Shown here: piece by piece, positions 27,323 to 35,534 of the stretch
Position numbering within the stretch: position 1 is the first letter of the stretch
Layout: each line of letters begins with the position of its first letter
DNA from: Undibacterium sp. KW1
GTDB taxonomy: Bacteria > Pseudomonadota > Gammaproteobacteria > Burkholderiales > Burkholderiaceae_D
DNA: 64,000 nt
Assembly: GCF_009937955.1 (NCBI RefSeq)
Contig: NZ_AP018439.1
Span: forward strand, 2,294,001 to 2,358,000
Direction: 5' to 3'
Notes under the pieces: generated by a model
Told to the model about the DNA's origin: nothing
Seen by the model: only the letters and a program-made list of their open reading frames with translations
Database searches by the model: none
Position numbers and translations under genes: made by a program

Positions 27323-28099
27323 ATGCTGACCCTTCCTTTGGTATTTGCCGCGATGACAGCCGGTGCCATAGGTGGGGTGCATTGCGCTGGCATGTGTGGT
27401 GGCATCTCCATGTTGCTGACACAGTCCAGGCAGAAGTCTTACGGGAGCGGCGGCAAAATTATTCCTATTGCCCTGGCAGGGCAGCGGGCGGCAAAACAAG
27501 CTTCTTTTGGTGTGCCGGTCAGTTTGCAATATCAAATCATGCTGCAAGGTGGGCGCATTTCTACCTATATGATTGCCGGTGCTGTGCTCGGCGGCCTGGG
27601 CGCAGCGGGTTTGTTATTCAAGCCTTACCTGCCAGTGCAGCAAATCATGTTCGTTCTTGGTAACCTGATGCTGATACTGCTAGGCTTGCGCGTGCTGGGT
27701 TGTTTGCCACGTCTGCCTTTTTTGCAAAATGTACTGGCAAACCTGCATGCAGGGCTGACTGACAGGCTACCATTATTACGTCAGGTGACGCGACATCCAT
27801 TCTTGATGGGTATGGGTTGGGGCTGCCTGCCTTGCGGTCTTTTGTATGGCGTGGCGCCATTTGCCTTATTATCTGGCGATGCCTGGTCTGGTGCTGCGCT
27901 GATGCTGGTGTTTGGTCTGTTTGCGTTACCGCATTTATTGCTGACCCAGGCAGTCATGCAGCAGGCGCAAAATAATGCCATCATGCGTGGCTTGCGCTAT
28001 TTGGGTGCTGCAATTCTGTTGGGAATAGGTGGATTCGGACTTTGGTATTTTGATATGAAGGATATGCCATCCTTCCTGTGCCTGGTGCCAGCAGCTTAG
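27323..28099 (+). CDS. sulfite exporter TauE/SafE (UreH-like, DsbD-related) membrane protein
   Basis: 258 residues, about six to seven membrane helices. The first helix contains GGVHCAGMCGGISMLL, the cysteine signature of the UreH/SafE subgroup related to the DsbD transmembrane domain; a second conserved piece is MGWGCLPCGLLYGV. Members linked to cco genes are thought to act in metal or thiol handling for cytochrome oxidase maturation, possibly copper or nickel; the exact substrate is not established. Its ATG is one base after the hemN stop. Confidence 0.88.
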   Translation: MLTLPLVFAAMTAGAIGGVHCAGMCGGISMLLTQSRQKSYGSGGKIIPIALAGQRAAKQASFGVPVSLQYQIMLQGGRISTYMIAGAVLGGLGAAGLLFKPYLPVQQIMFVLGNLMLILLGLRVLGCLPRLPFLQNVLANLHAGLTDRLPLLRQVTRHPFLMGMGWGCLPCGLLYGVAPFALLSGDAWSGAALMLVFGLFALPHLLLTQAVMQQAQNNAIMRGLRYLGAAILLGIGGFGLWYFDMKDMPSFLCLVPAA

Positions 28100-28112
28100 C
28101 AGGCGGACTACC

Positions 28113-28436
28113 TCAGGCCTTGATGTCAATCAGTGTGCCCAGTAACTCATCTTTCGTTTTGATAATTTTCGCAGACAGGTCAAAACCTGTCTTGAATTGT
28201 AGGGATTGCACGATTTCAGTGTTCAGGTCAGTGCCGCTCTGTTCTTGCGAGGCCAGACTGCTGCCTTCTTTACTGATATTGGCAATCACACCACCAGCAG
28301 GCTGCTCTTGAAAGCTGACTTGTTGCGGAACAAAGCCTGCCGTACTCGCATTCGCCACATTGTGACCAGAACTATCGAGTGCACGGGCATAAGCCTGGAG
28401 TCCTGAAAGGCCACTATTGAGTGCTGAAACTGACAT
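28113..28436 (-). CDS. orphan mini flagellar basal-body rod-like protein
   Basis: 107 residues. The N-terminus LNSGLSGLQAYARALDSSG followed by HNVANASTAGFVPQ matches the flg_bb_rod motif of axial flagellar proteins (FlgB/C/F/G). The C-terminus DLNTEIVQSLQFKTGFDLS resembles the second half of the axial coiled coil. The central part is only about 35 residues, so it is shorter than FlgC (about 135). No other flagellar gene is near. It could be an accessory rod-like subunit or a relic. It is convergent with the SafE-like gene (13-base gap), and an IS30 copy lies about 110 bases upstream. Confidence 0.75.
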   Translation of the reverse strand: MSVSALNSGLSGLQAYARALDSSGHNVANASTAGFVPQQVSFQEQPAGGVIANISKEGSSLASQEQSGTDLNTEIVQSLQFKTGFDLSAKIIKTKDELLGTLIDIKA

Positions 28437-28548
28437 TAAAATGCTCCTGCCGCGATACGATTTTCCGTAAGCTTATACTGGATTCGCCAGGTCTGCACGC
28501 ATCTTCTGTTTGCTTAACATATTTGCTTGATGTATTTACTTGGGCGGA

Positions 28549-29621
28549 TTCAAGCTCGAAGTGCAACCCTGTGTTAGTGCGATTGTATCTGAGCCATAAA
28601 AACTTCGTGCGGTGTTTTGTAGCCAAGACATTTTCTAGGTCGATGATTCAAGTAGTCCATAGCGTCAGTCATGTCTTGCGTTGTGATAGATTCAAAACAC
28701 ATTTTCTTCGGAAAAAACTGCCGTATTAAACCATTCATGTTTTCGTTAGCGCCGCGCTCCCAAGAGCAATAAGGATGGGCAAAGAAATACTGCACATTGA
28801 GGCTCTGAGCAATACGTTCATGCTGAGCAAATTCCTTACCATTGTCGGTCGTCAACGTATGCACTAATTCAGAAAAAGGCGCTAGCAAAGAGATAATGGT
28901 ATCCGTCACCGCCTCAGCAGTTTTGCGGGTCACTTTTTCTAGCAAGGTGTAGCGCGATTTGCGCTCATTGAGCGTGACCAGCGCTTGCTGGTGATTCGCG
29001 CCGACAACAAGATCACCCTCCCAGTCCCCATAGCGCTTGAGCGTGTCCACAATCGCTGGGCGCTCTTCAATCGAAATCTGGTTGAGTATGGTGCCGCGTC
29101 GTTCACGATTTCCATAGCGCTTCTTGCGTATCTTCTGGCAGCGCAAGGTTTTGTGTAACGTGCCACCTCGTTGCTTGTCCGCATAGATTCGCCAATAAAT
29201 GCTTTCGTGACTCACTCCAGGAAGAGCATTGGCACGGAGATAGCCGCTGATCTGTTCCGGGCTCCAATACGCTCTCAACCTGTCTTCTGCAAATGCCCAT
29301 GTCTCAGCGGAAATAGTCACACCATTCTTTCTGGCTTGCTTGTCGAGACTGCGTTGTTGAGCCTGTTTTGGGCGGTATCCACGACCACCACTATTGCGTT
29401 TGATCTCTCGACTGATCGTCGATCTGCTACGCCCCATCACCTCTGCTATCTCACTTTGCCTATGTCCTGCCTTCTTCAGTATATAAATCTGGTATCGTTC
29501 TTCTTGGGTAAGATGTGTGTATGTCATTTCGGGCAACTTTGACTTGGGGGTCTGGAAGTTCGGATGCTACCGCATCTTCCCATTCAAACCAATTTAGCTT
29601 CTGTTGCACTTCTTATTTGAA
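28549..29621 (-). mobile_element. IS30-family insertion sequence
   Basis: About 1.07 kb, a usual IS30 size. The ends carry inverted repeats: TTCAA-N4-GAAGTGCAAC (28549-28567) and its complement GTTGCACTTC-N4-TTGAA (29603-29621), matching 15 of 19 positions. The transposase gene fills the interior on the minus strand. The exact edge and target duplication are uncertain. It sits between the sensor-kinase gene 3' end and the promoter side of the mini rod gene and does not break a recognisable gene. Confidence 0.8.
28574..29527 (-). CDS. IS30 family transposase
   Basis: 317 residues from ATG 29527. The N-terminal HTH has HLTQEERYQIYILKKAGH and IAEVMGRSRSTISREIKRN. The catalytic DDE triad is visible as GDWEGDLVVG (first Asp), TTDNGKEFA (second Asp) and the Glu in ERGANENMNGLIRQFFPK, all diagnostic of IS30. 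No frameshift or stop is present, so the element may be active. Promoter and start lie close to the right inverted repeat. Confidence 0.95.
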   Translation of the reverse strand: MTYTHLTQEERYQIYILKKAGHRQSEIAEVMGRSRSTISREIKRNSGGRGYRPKQAQQRSLDKQARKNGVTISAETWAFAEDRLRAYWSPEQISGYLRANALPGVSHESIYWRIYADKQRGGTLHKTLRCQKIRKKRYGNRERRGTILNQISIEERPAIVDTLKRYGDWEGDLVVGANHQQALVTLNERKSRYTLLEKVTRKTAEAVTDTIISLLAPFSELVHTLTTDNGKEFAQHERIAQSLNVQYFFAHPYCSWERGANENMNGLIRQFFPKKMCFESITTQDMTDAMDYLNHRPRKCLGYKTPHEVFMAQIQSH

Positions 29622-29640
29622 CTCGCGTTGATTTATTGAA

Positions 29641-31577
29641 TTAACTTAATGGCAAATTGATTTTCAGTTGCGTTCCTTCTCCTGGCTGGCTGTCAACCAG
29701 AAATTCGCCGTGCATGGCTTTGACGCGTTCACGCATGCCAACCAGGCCAAAAGAACGTGATTTACGCATCTCATCTGCCTCTATGCCTTTGCCATTGTCG
29801 ATAATGCTGAAGCTCAGTGAGTCCGGGCTACGTTCGAAAGTAATTTGCACTTCTGTGGCATCTGCATGCCTGACTACATTCGTCAGCGATTCCTGGACGA
29901 TACGGAAGATTGCTGTGCTGTGCGCATCGTCGAGTGTCAGTTGCTCTTCGTTTGCCAGCAGGTCGCAGGTAATGCCATGGCGCTGGGAAAAATCTTTTTG
30001 CAGGGTCTGCAAGGCAAAATAGAGTCCACCTTCATCCAGTGCGCGCGGCCTGAGGTCGGTGGCGATGCGTCTCAGTGTGGTAATTGAAGTCAGAAGCAGT
30101 TGATCCATGCTGTTGATGGTTTGCTGGGTCTTGCCTGTCAACACACTGTCTCTTTGCAGCAGCGATAAATCCATGCGCAACGCGGCCAGTAACTGGCCGA
30201 GATCATCATGCAGTTCGCGGGCAATGTGCTTGCGTTCTTCCTCGCGTATGCTTTGCAGTGCTGATGATAACTGTGTCAATTCATCGTGATAAAGTGCCAT
30301 TTTTTCTTTGGCGACCTTGCGTTCGGTAATGTCGCGGAAAATCACGGTGTAAAAACGTTTGCCATTTTCTATCTGGCTGGAAATTGAAGCCTCGATGGGA
30401 AATTCTTCACCATTGGATTTGACGCCGGTGACATAAAAATCATCAAAGTTCCCCCCATCTTTCTGCGGGTTTCGCCAGTTTCACCAAACTGCTGTACATG
30501 TTTGCCATGTACCTTGCGGTGGCGCTCTGGTAATACAAGATCAAGTGAAGCCCCCATCAGATCATCAACTTCATAACCGAAAGTGGCAGCAGCGGCAGGA
30601 TTGACGAGGATGATGGATTGCGATTCGTTGATGGTGATGATGCCATCGATGGCTGTATCTATCATGCGGCTCAGACGTTCTCGCTCTATGCTGAGCTCCT
30701 CTGCCGAGCGGGCCAGATTCTGGCTGGTTTCTGCCAGACTGGCATAAGGCGTATGGATATTCACAGAGACCATGCCACGATAAATGGCAATGGCTGCCAT
30801 TAACTGGAACACATGGCCGATGGCGACGAAGACATCATTGCCGTCAGCATAGATGGCAAAATACACCTCTGAAACGGCCAGCAGGATAGCCGCAAGAAAC
30901 AGGGGCGCACGTTCTATTTGCAGGCGCTCAGCTTGCTTACCAGGTCCAGCAGAGCCTGAAATGGCCTTGCCCCGTTTGTTCAATTGATAGGCTGTGAACA
31001 GATTGATGGCGATCAGACCTGCTTCACAGGCTATTTTGAAAGAAGTTTGCCCTTCACCCTGGATATAAGTTAGCGGCAGCAGATGCGGCAGTGCGAACAC
31101 CATCATCATCCATCCGGCAGTTGCTATCAAGCCTGCAATCAAGACGAAATAAGCTTGGGCCGGGCTGACTTCTGAATCCTCAGGGGCCAATGTCAGGCCA
31201 AGCAGCGTAGTGGCAATGAATGAGCGTGACAGCAGCCAGAACAGCAGGGACTTGTGCATGTCCTCGGCATCTGGGAAGCCGGGCATGCCCTGGAAACTGA
31301 TTGCATGCATGAAGCCCAGAATGGCAGTGCACAAGAACGCGACAGCCAGGATAACGCTGCTCTTTTTCCTGGCGCCGCCAAAGGCATTCCAGCAAACGAT
31401 GAATACCGAAGTGAAAATCACGATGGTGATCGTTTCCAGCACGGTATGTACAGGCAGGGGTGCAGGCATCTGTATGGTGGACAGGGTTGCGTGGTTCAAC
31501 CATAAAATGGCTGACAGCAAGGCCAGCAAACCTGCTATCCATCGTGCTTTTACCATACCGGGATAATCATTAGCCAT
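29641..31577 (-). pseudogene. membrane sensor histidine kinase (NarX/DegS type) split by a frameshift
   Basis: The gene reads in one frame from ATG 31577 through seven or eight membrane helices (a MASE-type sensor, about 1-270), then a PAS domain (ERLSRMIDTAIDGIITI, NPAAAATFGYEVDDLMG) to a run of six G (plus-strand C at 30451-30456). From there it continues in another frame: NFDDFYVTGVKSNGEEF, VIFRDITERK, the HisKA_3 phospho-acceptor box REEERKHIARELHDDLGQ and HATPase_c motifs NVVRHADA and DNGKGIE, stopping at 29641. A seventh G would restore a single protein of about 645 residues. Regulators of this class act on LuxR-type response regulators; one is encoded at 34.2-34.8 kb. It could be a true inactivation, phase variation, or a sequencing error. 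Confidence 0.8.
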
Positions 31578-31660
31578 GTGATTTAGCTTTATTAAAATGA
31601 GACCATTATTCTAATTCGTAAATGCCCGGTTAAAGCTTGAGTGCCCGGCTATAAAAAATA

Positions 31661-31692
31661 AAATGACACTCCTTTTACAAGGAGTGTCATTT
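31661..31692 (-). terminator. terminator after the tandem UspA gene
   Basis: AAATGACACTCCTT (31661-31674), loop TTAC, AAGGAGTGTCATTT (31679-31692): a perfect 14-pair stem. On the minus strand it is followed by a T-rich tract, so it ends transcription from the universal stress gene. Confidence 0.85.
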
Positions 31693-31719
31693 GCCAGGCT
31701 TGAGATCCCGACGATTAGT

Positions 31720-32559
31720 TTAATGTGACATCAGCACTGGCAGCGTCATACTTTGCAGGATGGTTCTGGTAACCCCACCCATGATCATTTCACGGAAGCG
31801 CGAATGACCGTAGCCACCCATGACCAGCAAATCATTGTCCTGATCGTGTGACAGCGACAATAGTGCATTACCGATATCGGTAGATGTTTTATGCACGCCA
31901 ACTTCTACCTTGATACCGTGTCTTGCCAGGTACAGGGCAATATCGGCACCAGGTTGCTCGCCATGACTGTCAGGTACTGCCTTGGGATTGAAGATTGCGA
32001 CATTGACCATGTCGGCGCGACGCAGCAGGGGGATTGCATCGGTGATCGCGCGGGTAGATTCACGGCTGGCATCCCAGGCAATCAGGGGGCGTTTTGCGAC
32101 TGTCGTGAAATCACCTACATAAGGAATGATCAGGATGGGGCGGCCTGAATTCATGATCAGGTATTCAGGGAAATCAGGCAATACCGAGGGCGAGGGCTCG
32201 TCACGATTGGTCTGGCCTATGACTACCAGGTCGCTATACCTTGCTTGCAGGCCAACTCCACCACCGGCTTCATCATTGGCGATCATGCTTTCATAAGAAT
32301 TGACGCCTAAAGCCTGGGCTTGATGGTTAAAGTTGGCGACAGCTTTTTCTGCGCGTTCCCTTAAAAAATTCAGATGTATGCTCAGATTGGGATCGTTGGC
32401 ACTGATATTGCCATCCTGATAGATAAAACGGGAAACACCGGTGACGGCAGTTCCAGTCAGATGGGCTTCGTCAGCCTTGGCAATTTCTGCCGCAACACGG
32501 ATACGGAAGTTGGAACGTTCAGATTCATCGACATGAACCAGTATGGTTTTGTATGGCAT
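31720..32559 (-). CDS. tandem universal stress protein (two UspA domains)
   Basis: 279 residues with two UspA folds: about 1-150 (starts YKTILVHVDESE) and 155-279, whose end LLVMGGYGHSRFREMIMGG followed by VTRTILQSM is the ATP-binding G-2x-G-9x-G(S/T)-like motif. The first half keeps DLVVIGQTNRDE but lacks a clear nucleotide motif, as in other tandem Usp proteins. Such proteins are often induced by anoxia or energy stress. It is downstream of the CRP/FNR-type gene, separated by a hairpin, and ends at a strong terminator. Confidence 0.9.
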   Translation of the reverse strand: MPYKTILVHVDESERSNFRIRVAAEIAKADEAHLTGTAVTGVSRFIYQDGNISANDPNLSIHLNFLRERAEKAVANFNHQAQALGVNSYESMIANDEAGGGVGLQARYSDLVVIGQTNRDEPSPSVLPDFPEYLIMNSGRPILIIPYVGDFTTVAKRPLIAWDASRESTRAITDAIPLLRRADMVNVAIFNPKAVPDSHGEQPGADIALYLARHGIKVEVGVHKTSTDIGNALLSLSHDQDNDLLVMGGYGHSRFREMIMGGVTRTILQSMTLPVLMSH

Positions 32560-32610
32560 GTTTTACTCCTTGATGTGAAATCCGGGAAAGAAAACAAATA
32601 CAAGTTCAGC

Positions 32611-32645
32611 CATCTTTTTGCCATGGCAAACATGGCAAAAAGATG
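32611..32645. terminator. perfect 15-pair hairpin between the fnr-like gene and the Usp gene
   Basis: CATCTTTTTGCCATG (32611-32625), loop GCAAA, CATGGCAAAAAGATG (32631-32645). It lies 22 bases beyond the stop of the fnr-like gene. No clean T-run follows, so it may end transcription partially or protect the RNA end; it is palindromic, so protein binding is possible too. Confidence 0.5.
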
Positions 32646-32667
32646 ATGCTACTTGTTAAAGCTTACA

Positions 32668-33555
32668 CTAATTTAAGGCGACAGCAACTTCTTTGCCCCA
32701 TTGCGGCAGCAAATTCTTACCAACTAAAGCCGACACTTTTTCGCTGACCTTGATGCGTGCCTTGGCTGGTGGCAGGCGACGCAGGGTTTTCAGCGCGGGC
32801 ACATCGTTCAGGGCGATCTGACGCTGATCTACGCTGATCAGACCCATTTCGTTGAAGGCTGATAGAGTGCGGCTAACAGTTTCCAGGGTCAGGCCCAGGT
32901 AGCTGCCTATCTCATGTCGTGTCATGCGCAGATTGAAGGACTTGCCAGAATAACCCAGTTGGCTGAAACGTTCACCGAGTGTCGTCAGGAAGCGGGCAAC
33001 CTTGGCTTCAGCACTCAGTGCGCTGAGCATGCCTATCATGATTTGTTCACGCACCAGCTCGCGGCTCATGACGCTGAACATGGCTTGTTCCAGTTCTACA
33101 TAGGTGCGGCCCAGTGCAGAGAATGTTTTATAGGGCAGCAGTATGATGTCACAGTCGGACAGGGCCACTGCTTCCGAAGCGTGGTGCTGGTTGTGTATAC
33201 CATCTATGCCGAGCAAATCGCCTTTCATGGGGAAGCTCAGGACTTGTTCGTTACCGTATTCGTCAAGCAGTACCGTTTTCAAGAAACCTGAATTGACGAT
33301 GTAAAGAGTGTCAAAATCCTGGCCTATGGTATGGATTCTCTGACCAGCTTTGAAGCGTACATGCTGGAACAGTACTTCTTCATCTGCTGACGCAGCTGGG
33401 GTAGGGATGCGCAAGAGTTCGCATACTTCACGCAGGTTGGACCAGAGATTGCCATGACAACGCCAGCCAGCTTCATTGGAAATGGCCGGGAAGGCAGTTT
33501 TGCTGGTAACTGAAGGCAGGCTGCTTGTACTGGTGGTGAAGGCTGCTATAGTCAT
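32668..33555 (-). CDS. CRP/FNR family transcription regulator
   Basis: 295 residues from ATG 33555, which follows AAGGGA at good spacing (a GTG at 33582 is also open). It has a cyclic-nucleotide-like beta-roll (about 60-175, GFLKTVLLDEYGNEQVLSF), a dimer helix and a winged helix-turn-helix MTRHEIGSYLGLTLETVSR. The E-x2-S-R recognition set equals that of E. coli FNR, so a TTGAT-N4-ATCAA site is expected. E. coli FNR uses four cluster cysteines; here only Cys33, Cys45 and Cys135 are in the sensory part, and the C-x2-C-x5-C spacing is absent. Oxygen sensing by a standard [4Fe-4S] cluster is therefore doubtful. It follows a receiver-protein gene by 30 bases. Confidence 0.88.
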   Translation of the reverse strand: MTIAAFTTSTSSLPSVTSKTAFPAISNEAGWRCHGNLWSNLREVCELLRIPTPAASADEEVLFQHVRFKAGQRIHTIGQDFDTLYIVNSGFLKTVLLDEYGNEQVLSFPMKGDLLGIDGIHNQHHASEAVALSDCDIILLPYKTFSALGRTYVELEQAMFSVMSRELVREQIMIGMLSALSAEAKVARFLTTLGERFSQLGYSGKSFNLRMTRHEIGSYLGLTLETVSRTLSAFNEMGLISVDQRQIALNDVPALKTLRRLPPAKARIKVSEKVSALVGKNLLPQWGKEVAVALN

Positions 33556-33585
33556 GATATTTCCCTTGTAATGTAAGGACACTGA

Positions 33586-33969
33586 TTAATTGATTTGATG
33601 ATTTGAATCTGGTTGCTGCCAGCGCAGCAGATAATCTTGTAACAGGCTAAAGTCCGTCGATTTATCAAGGAAGCCGTCTGCGCCAGCCCGCATTGCATGC
33701 AGACGGTTGTCTTCAGTTACATGATTTGTCAGTACTACAACTTTAATACTGGGCTTGCTTTGCTTGATATTTTTCAATAATTGCAGACCGTTGCCGTCGG
33801 CAAGCTGTATGTCGAGTATCAAAGCGTCTGCGTCATTGCCCAGCAGTGCCTGATAAGCGCTACCCATGTCGCTTGCCACTCCCAGTACATGCATGCCAGG
33901 CACTTCTTCGACTAACCGTATCAGGCGGTTCTGAATCAGGACTGAATCTTCAAGGATGTACAGGTTCAT
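33586..33969 (-). CDS. single-domain response regulator
   Basis: 127 residues, receiver domain only. Acidic pair Glu7-Asp8, phospho-acceptor Asp53 in LILDIQLADG, Thr81 and Lys103 in FLDKSTD are all present, so phosphorylation is likely. There is no output domain, so it probably acts as a phosphate relay or by protein contact. It is the first gene of a probable two-gene unit with the CRP/FNR-type gene, and an FNR-like site (34021-34034) lies about 50-65 bases upstream of its ATG. Confidence 0.88.
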   Translation of the reverse strand: MNLYILEDSVLIQNRLIRLVEEVPGMHVLGVASDMGSAYQALLGNDADALILDIQLADGNGLQLLKNIKQSKPSIKVVVLTNHVTEDNRLHAMRAGADGFLDKSTDFSLLQDYLLRWQQPDSNHQIN

Positions 33970-34020
33970 TTGTAAATGCTGTGCTTGTTTGCTTAGGCTC
34001 TATTATCGTAAGCATGGGCT

Positions 34021-34034
34021 TTGATTTAAATCAG
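34021..34034 (-). promoter_or_regulatory. FNR-like site upstream of the receiver / fnr-like genes
   Basis: TTGATTTAAATCAG matches TTGAT-N4-ATCAA at nine of ten fixed positions. It is upstream of the minus-strand receiver gene (start 33969), so it may serve autoregulation of the fnr-like operon or control by another FNR paralogue. The matching -10 element is not obvious. Confidence 0.6.
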
Positions 34035-34181
34035 GGGATGCTGATTTGAAGTGTCAGATTTGGCGCTGCCGTTGTAGGAATATTCCTAGACGGCGATTTG
34101 TATGGACTGATGAGGCGCAGGGCATCCTGCCCTCAGGGCCTGCTCTGGAATATTGATGTTCAGGAAGGGCGAGGGAGTATT

Positions 34182-34823
34182 TCAGGCCTGCGGCTGCAGG
34201 AGGTGGTGTGCTACCGCGTATTGCACGAGGTCAGACAGGTTGCTCATATTCATTTTTTGCATGATACGGGTTTTGTGTGTACTGACGGTTTTTACGCTCA
34301 GATGCAGGATTTCACCAATTTCGGTGATGGACTTGCCTTTCACCAGGTGGGTGAATACTTCAAATTCACGGTCAGACAGGCTGGTGTGTGGCTGGCTGTC
34401 ATCTGCAGGCATGGCGCTCATGGCCAATTGTTCGGCCACTTCTATGCTGATGTACGGGCGCCCGGAAGCAACCTTGCGCAAGGCGGTGACCAGTTGCGTC
34501 CCTGCACTTTCCTTGGTCAGGTAACCGCGTGCGCCAGCACGTATGGCACGCACGGCATATTGTTCTTCTTCATGCATGGTCAGTATCAGGATGGGCAATT
34601 TGGGAAATTCATCCTTGATCTGGCGTATCAGGTCAACGCCGCTACGTCCGGGCATGGACAAGTCCATGAGCAAGACATCAAATTCGGTATTACGTACTTT
34701 TTCCAGTGTATCGAAACCATCAACTGCTTCGGCAACTACCTGTATGTCTTCTATGCCATCAAGTATGCGTTTCAGTCCTTCACGCATGATAGTGTGGTCG
34801 TCGGCAATCAGGATGCGGGTCAT
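34182..34823 (-). CDS. LuxR/NarL-type response regulator
   Basis: 213 residues from ATG 34823, where the receiver fold begins (MTRILIADDHTIMREGL). Asp54 in LLMDLSMPGRSG is the phospho-acceptor; the conserved Lys is in GYLTKESAG. The C-terminal HTH LSDREFEVFTHLVKGKS...VKTVSTHKTRIMQKM is the DNA-binding LuxR domain. Regulators like this pair with HisKA_3 kinases; the only such kinase in the window is the frameshifted one at 29.6-31.6 kb on the same strand, which is probably its partner. A GTG at 34895 is possible as an earlier start but adds residues outside the fold. Confidence 0.92.
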   Translation of the reverse strand: MTRILIADDHTIMREGLKRILDGIEDIQVVAEAVDGFDTLEKVRNTEFDVLLMDLSMPGRSGVDLIRQIKDEFPKLPILILTMHEEEQYAVRAIRAGARGYLTKESAGTQLVTALRKVASGRPYISIEVAEQLAMSAMPADDSQPHTSLSDREFEVFTHLVKGKSITEIGEILHLSVKTVSTHKTRIMQKMNMSNLSDLVQYAVAHHLLQPQA

Positions 34824-34948
34824 AGGGGCAATAGGGCAACAATGCGTGTTCGGTGGTACACCGGCACTTTCTTGTGCCAGTGCAAAGTTAGCCACTATTG
34901 TACTGTAGCCTGACGCCGGATGTGTTCCGGCGGTGGCTTATTGACGAT

Positions 34949-35404
34949 TTAGTGATGCTTTATTCTATGTACCAGCACAGGTATCAGGCAAAGTGACAAG
35001 ACCTTGGTAGTGACACTGCCGAGGATGAATTGCCCCAGACCGCTGCGGCCATGTGAACCCATGAAGATCAGGTCGCAGGCATATTCTTGCGCAGTGTGGA
35101 CGATTTCCTTGGCCGTGGAATCATTGAATTGTATGACTTCCTGATAGGGCAGGCCAGCGGCGGCAGCGGCCTCCCTGACGGGTTGCAGATAACTTTCAGC
35201 CAGGGTCTGCATGGCAGCCTGATATTCTTCTTCAGTTGGTCCATTGGGAGGAAGTATGTCCACATAGAGTGGATACTGATAGTTGCCCGCAACAAAAACG
35301 GCGACGACTTCTGCCTTTAATTGCTGGGCAAATTCCAGCCCTGCTGCAACACAGGCATGTGACAGTTCAGAGCCATCGGTGGGTAACAAGATTCTGGAGT
35401 ACAT
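34949..35404 (-). CDS. universal stress protein (single UspA domain)
   Basis: 151 residues. It begins MYSRILLPTDGSELS and ends with DLIFMGSHGRSGLGQFILGS followed by VTTKVLSL, the complete ATP-binding motif G-2x-G-9x-G-S/T of the UspA class. Cytoplasmic. An FNR-like site lies 60-75 bases upstream of its start, and a hairpin (CGCCGGA/TCCGGCG, 34914-34932) lies behind it. With the tandem Usp gene 3 kb away, it fits an anaerobic or energy-stress regulon. Confidence 0.92.
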   Translation of the reverse strand: MYSRILLPTDGSELSHACVAAGLEFAQQLKAEVVAVFVAGNYQYPLYVDILPPNGPTEEEYQAAMQTLAESYLQPVREAAAAAGLPYQEVIQFNDSTAKEIVHTAQEYACDLIFMGSHGRSGLGQFILGSVTTKVLSLCLIPVLVHRIKHH

Positions 35405-35464
35405 ATCCTGCGCCTTTCATCGTTGAACTTGAAACCAGTATGCTTTCTGATTGTTGCACCAGCT

Positions 35465-35478
35465 TTGATTTCAAACAA
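35465..35478 (-). promoter_or_regulatory. FNR-like site upstream of the UspA gene
   Basis: TTGATTTCAAACAA matches TTGAT-N4-ATCAA at nine of ten fixed positions and is centred about 67 bases before the UspA start at 35404. A class II promoter would begin near 35430, leaving a leader of roughly 26 bases. UspA genes under FNR/ANR control are known in other proteobacteria. Confidence 0.5.
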
Positions 35479-35534
35479 GGTATTTGATGAATTATTCAGC
35501 AAGCATAGGGTGGTTTTTTGGATTTATGGCGCAC

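Noticed and set aside
32570..32583. TTGATGTGAAATC near the start of the tandem UspA gene, considered as an FNR site
   Set aside because: The second half is shifted by one base and lies 10 bases before the start codon, so it does not fit FNR binding or promoter geometry.
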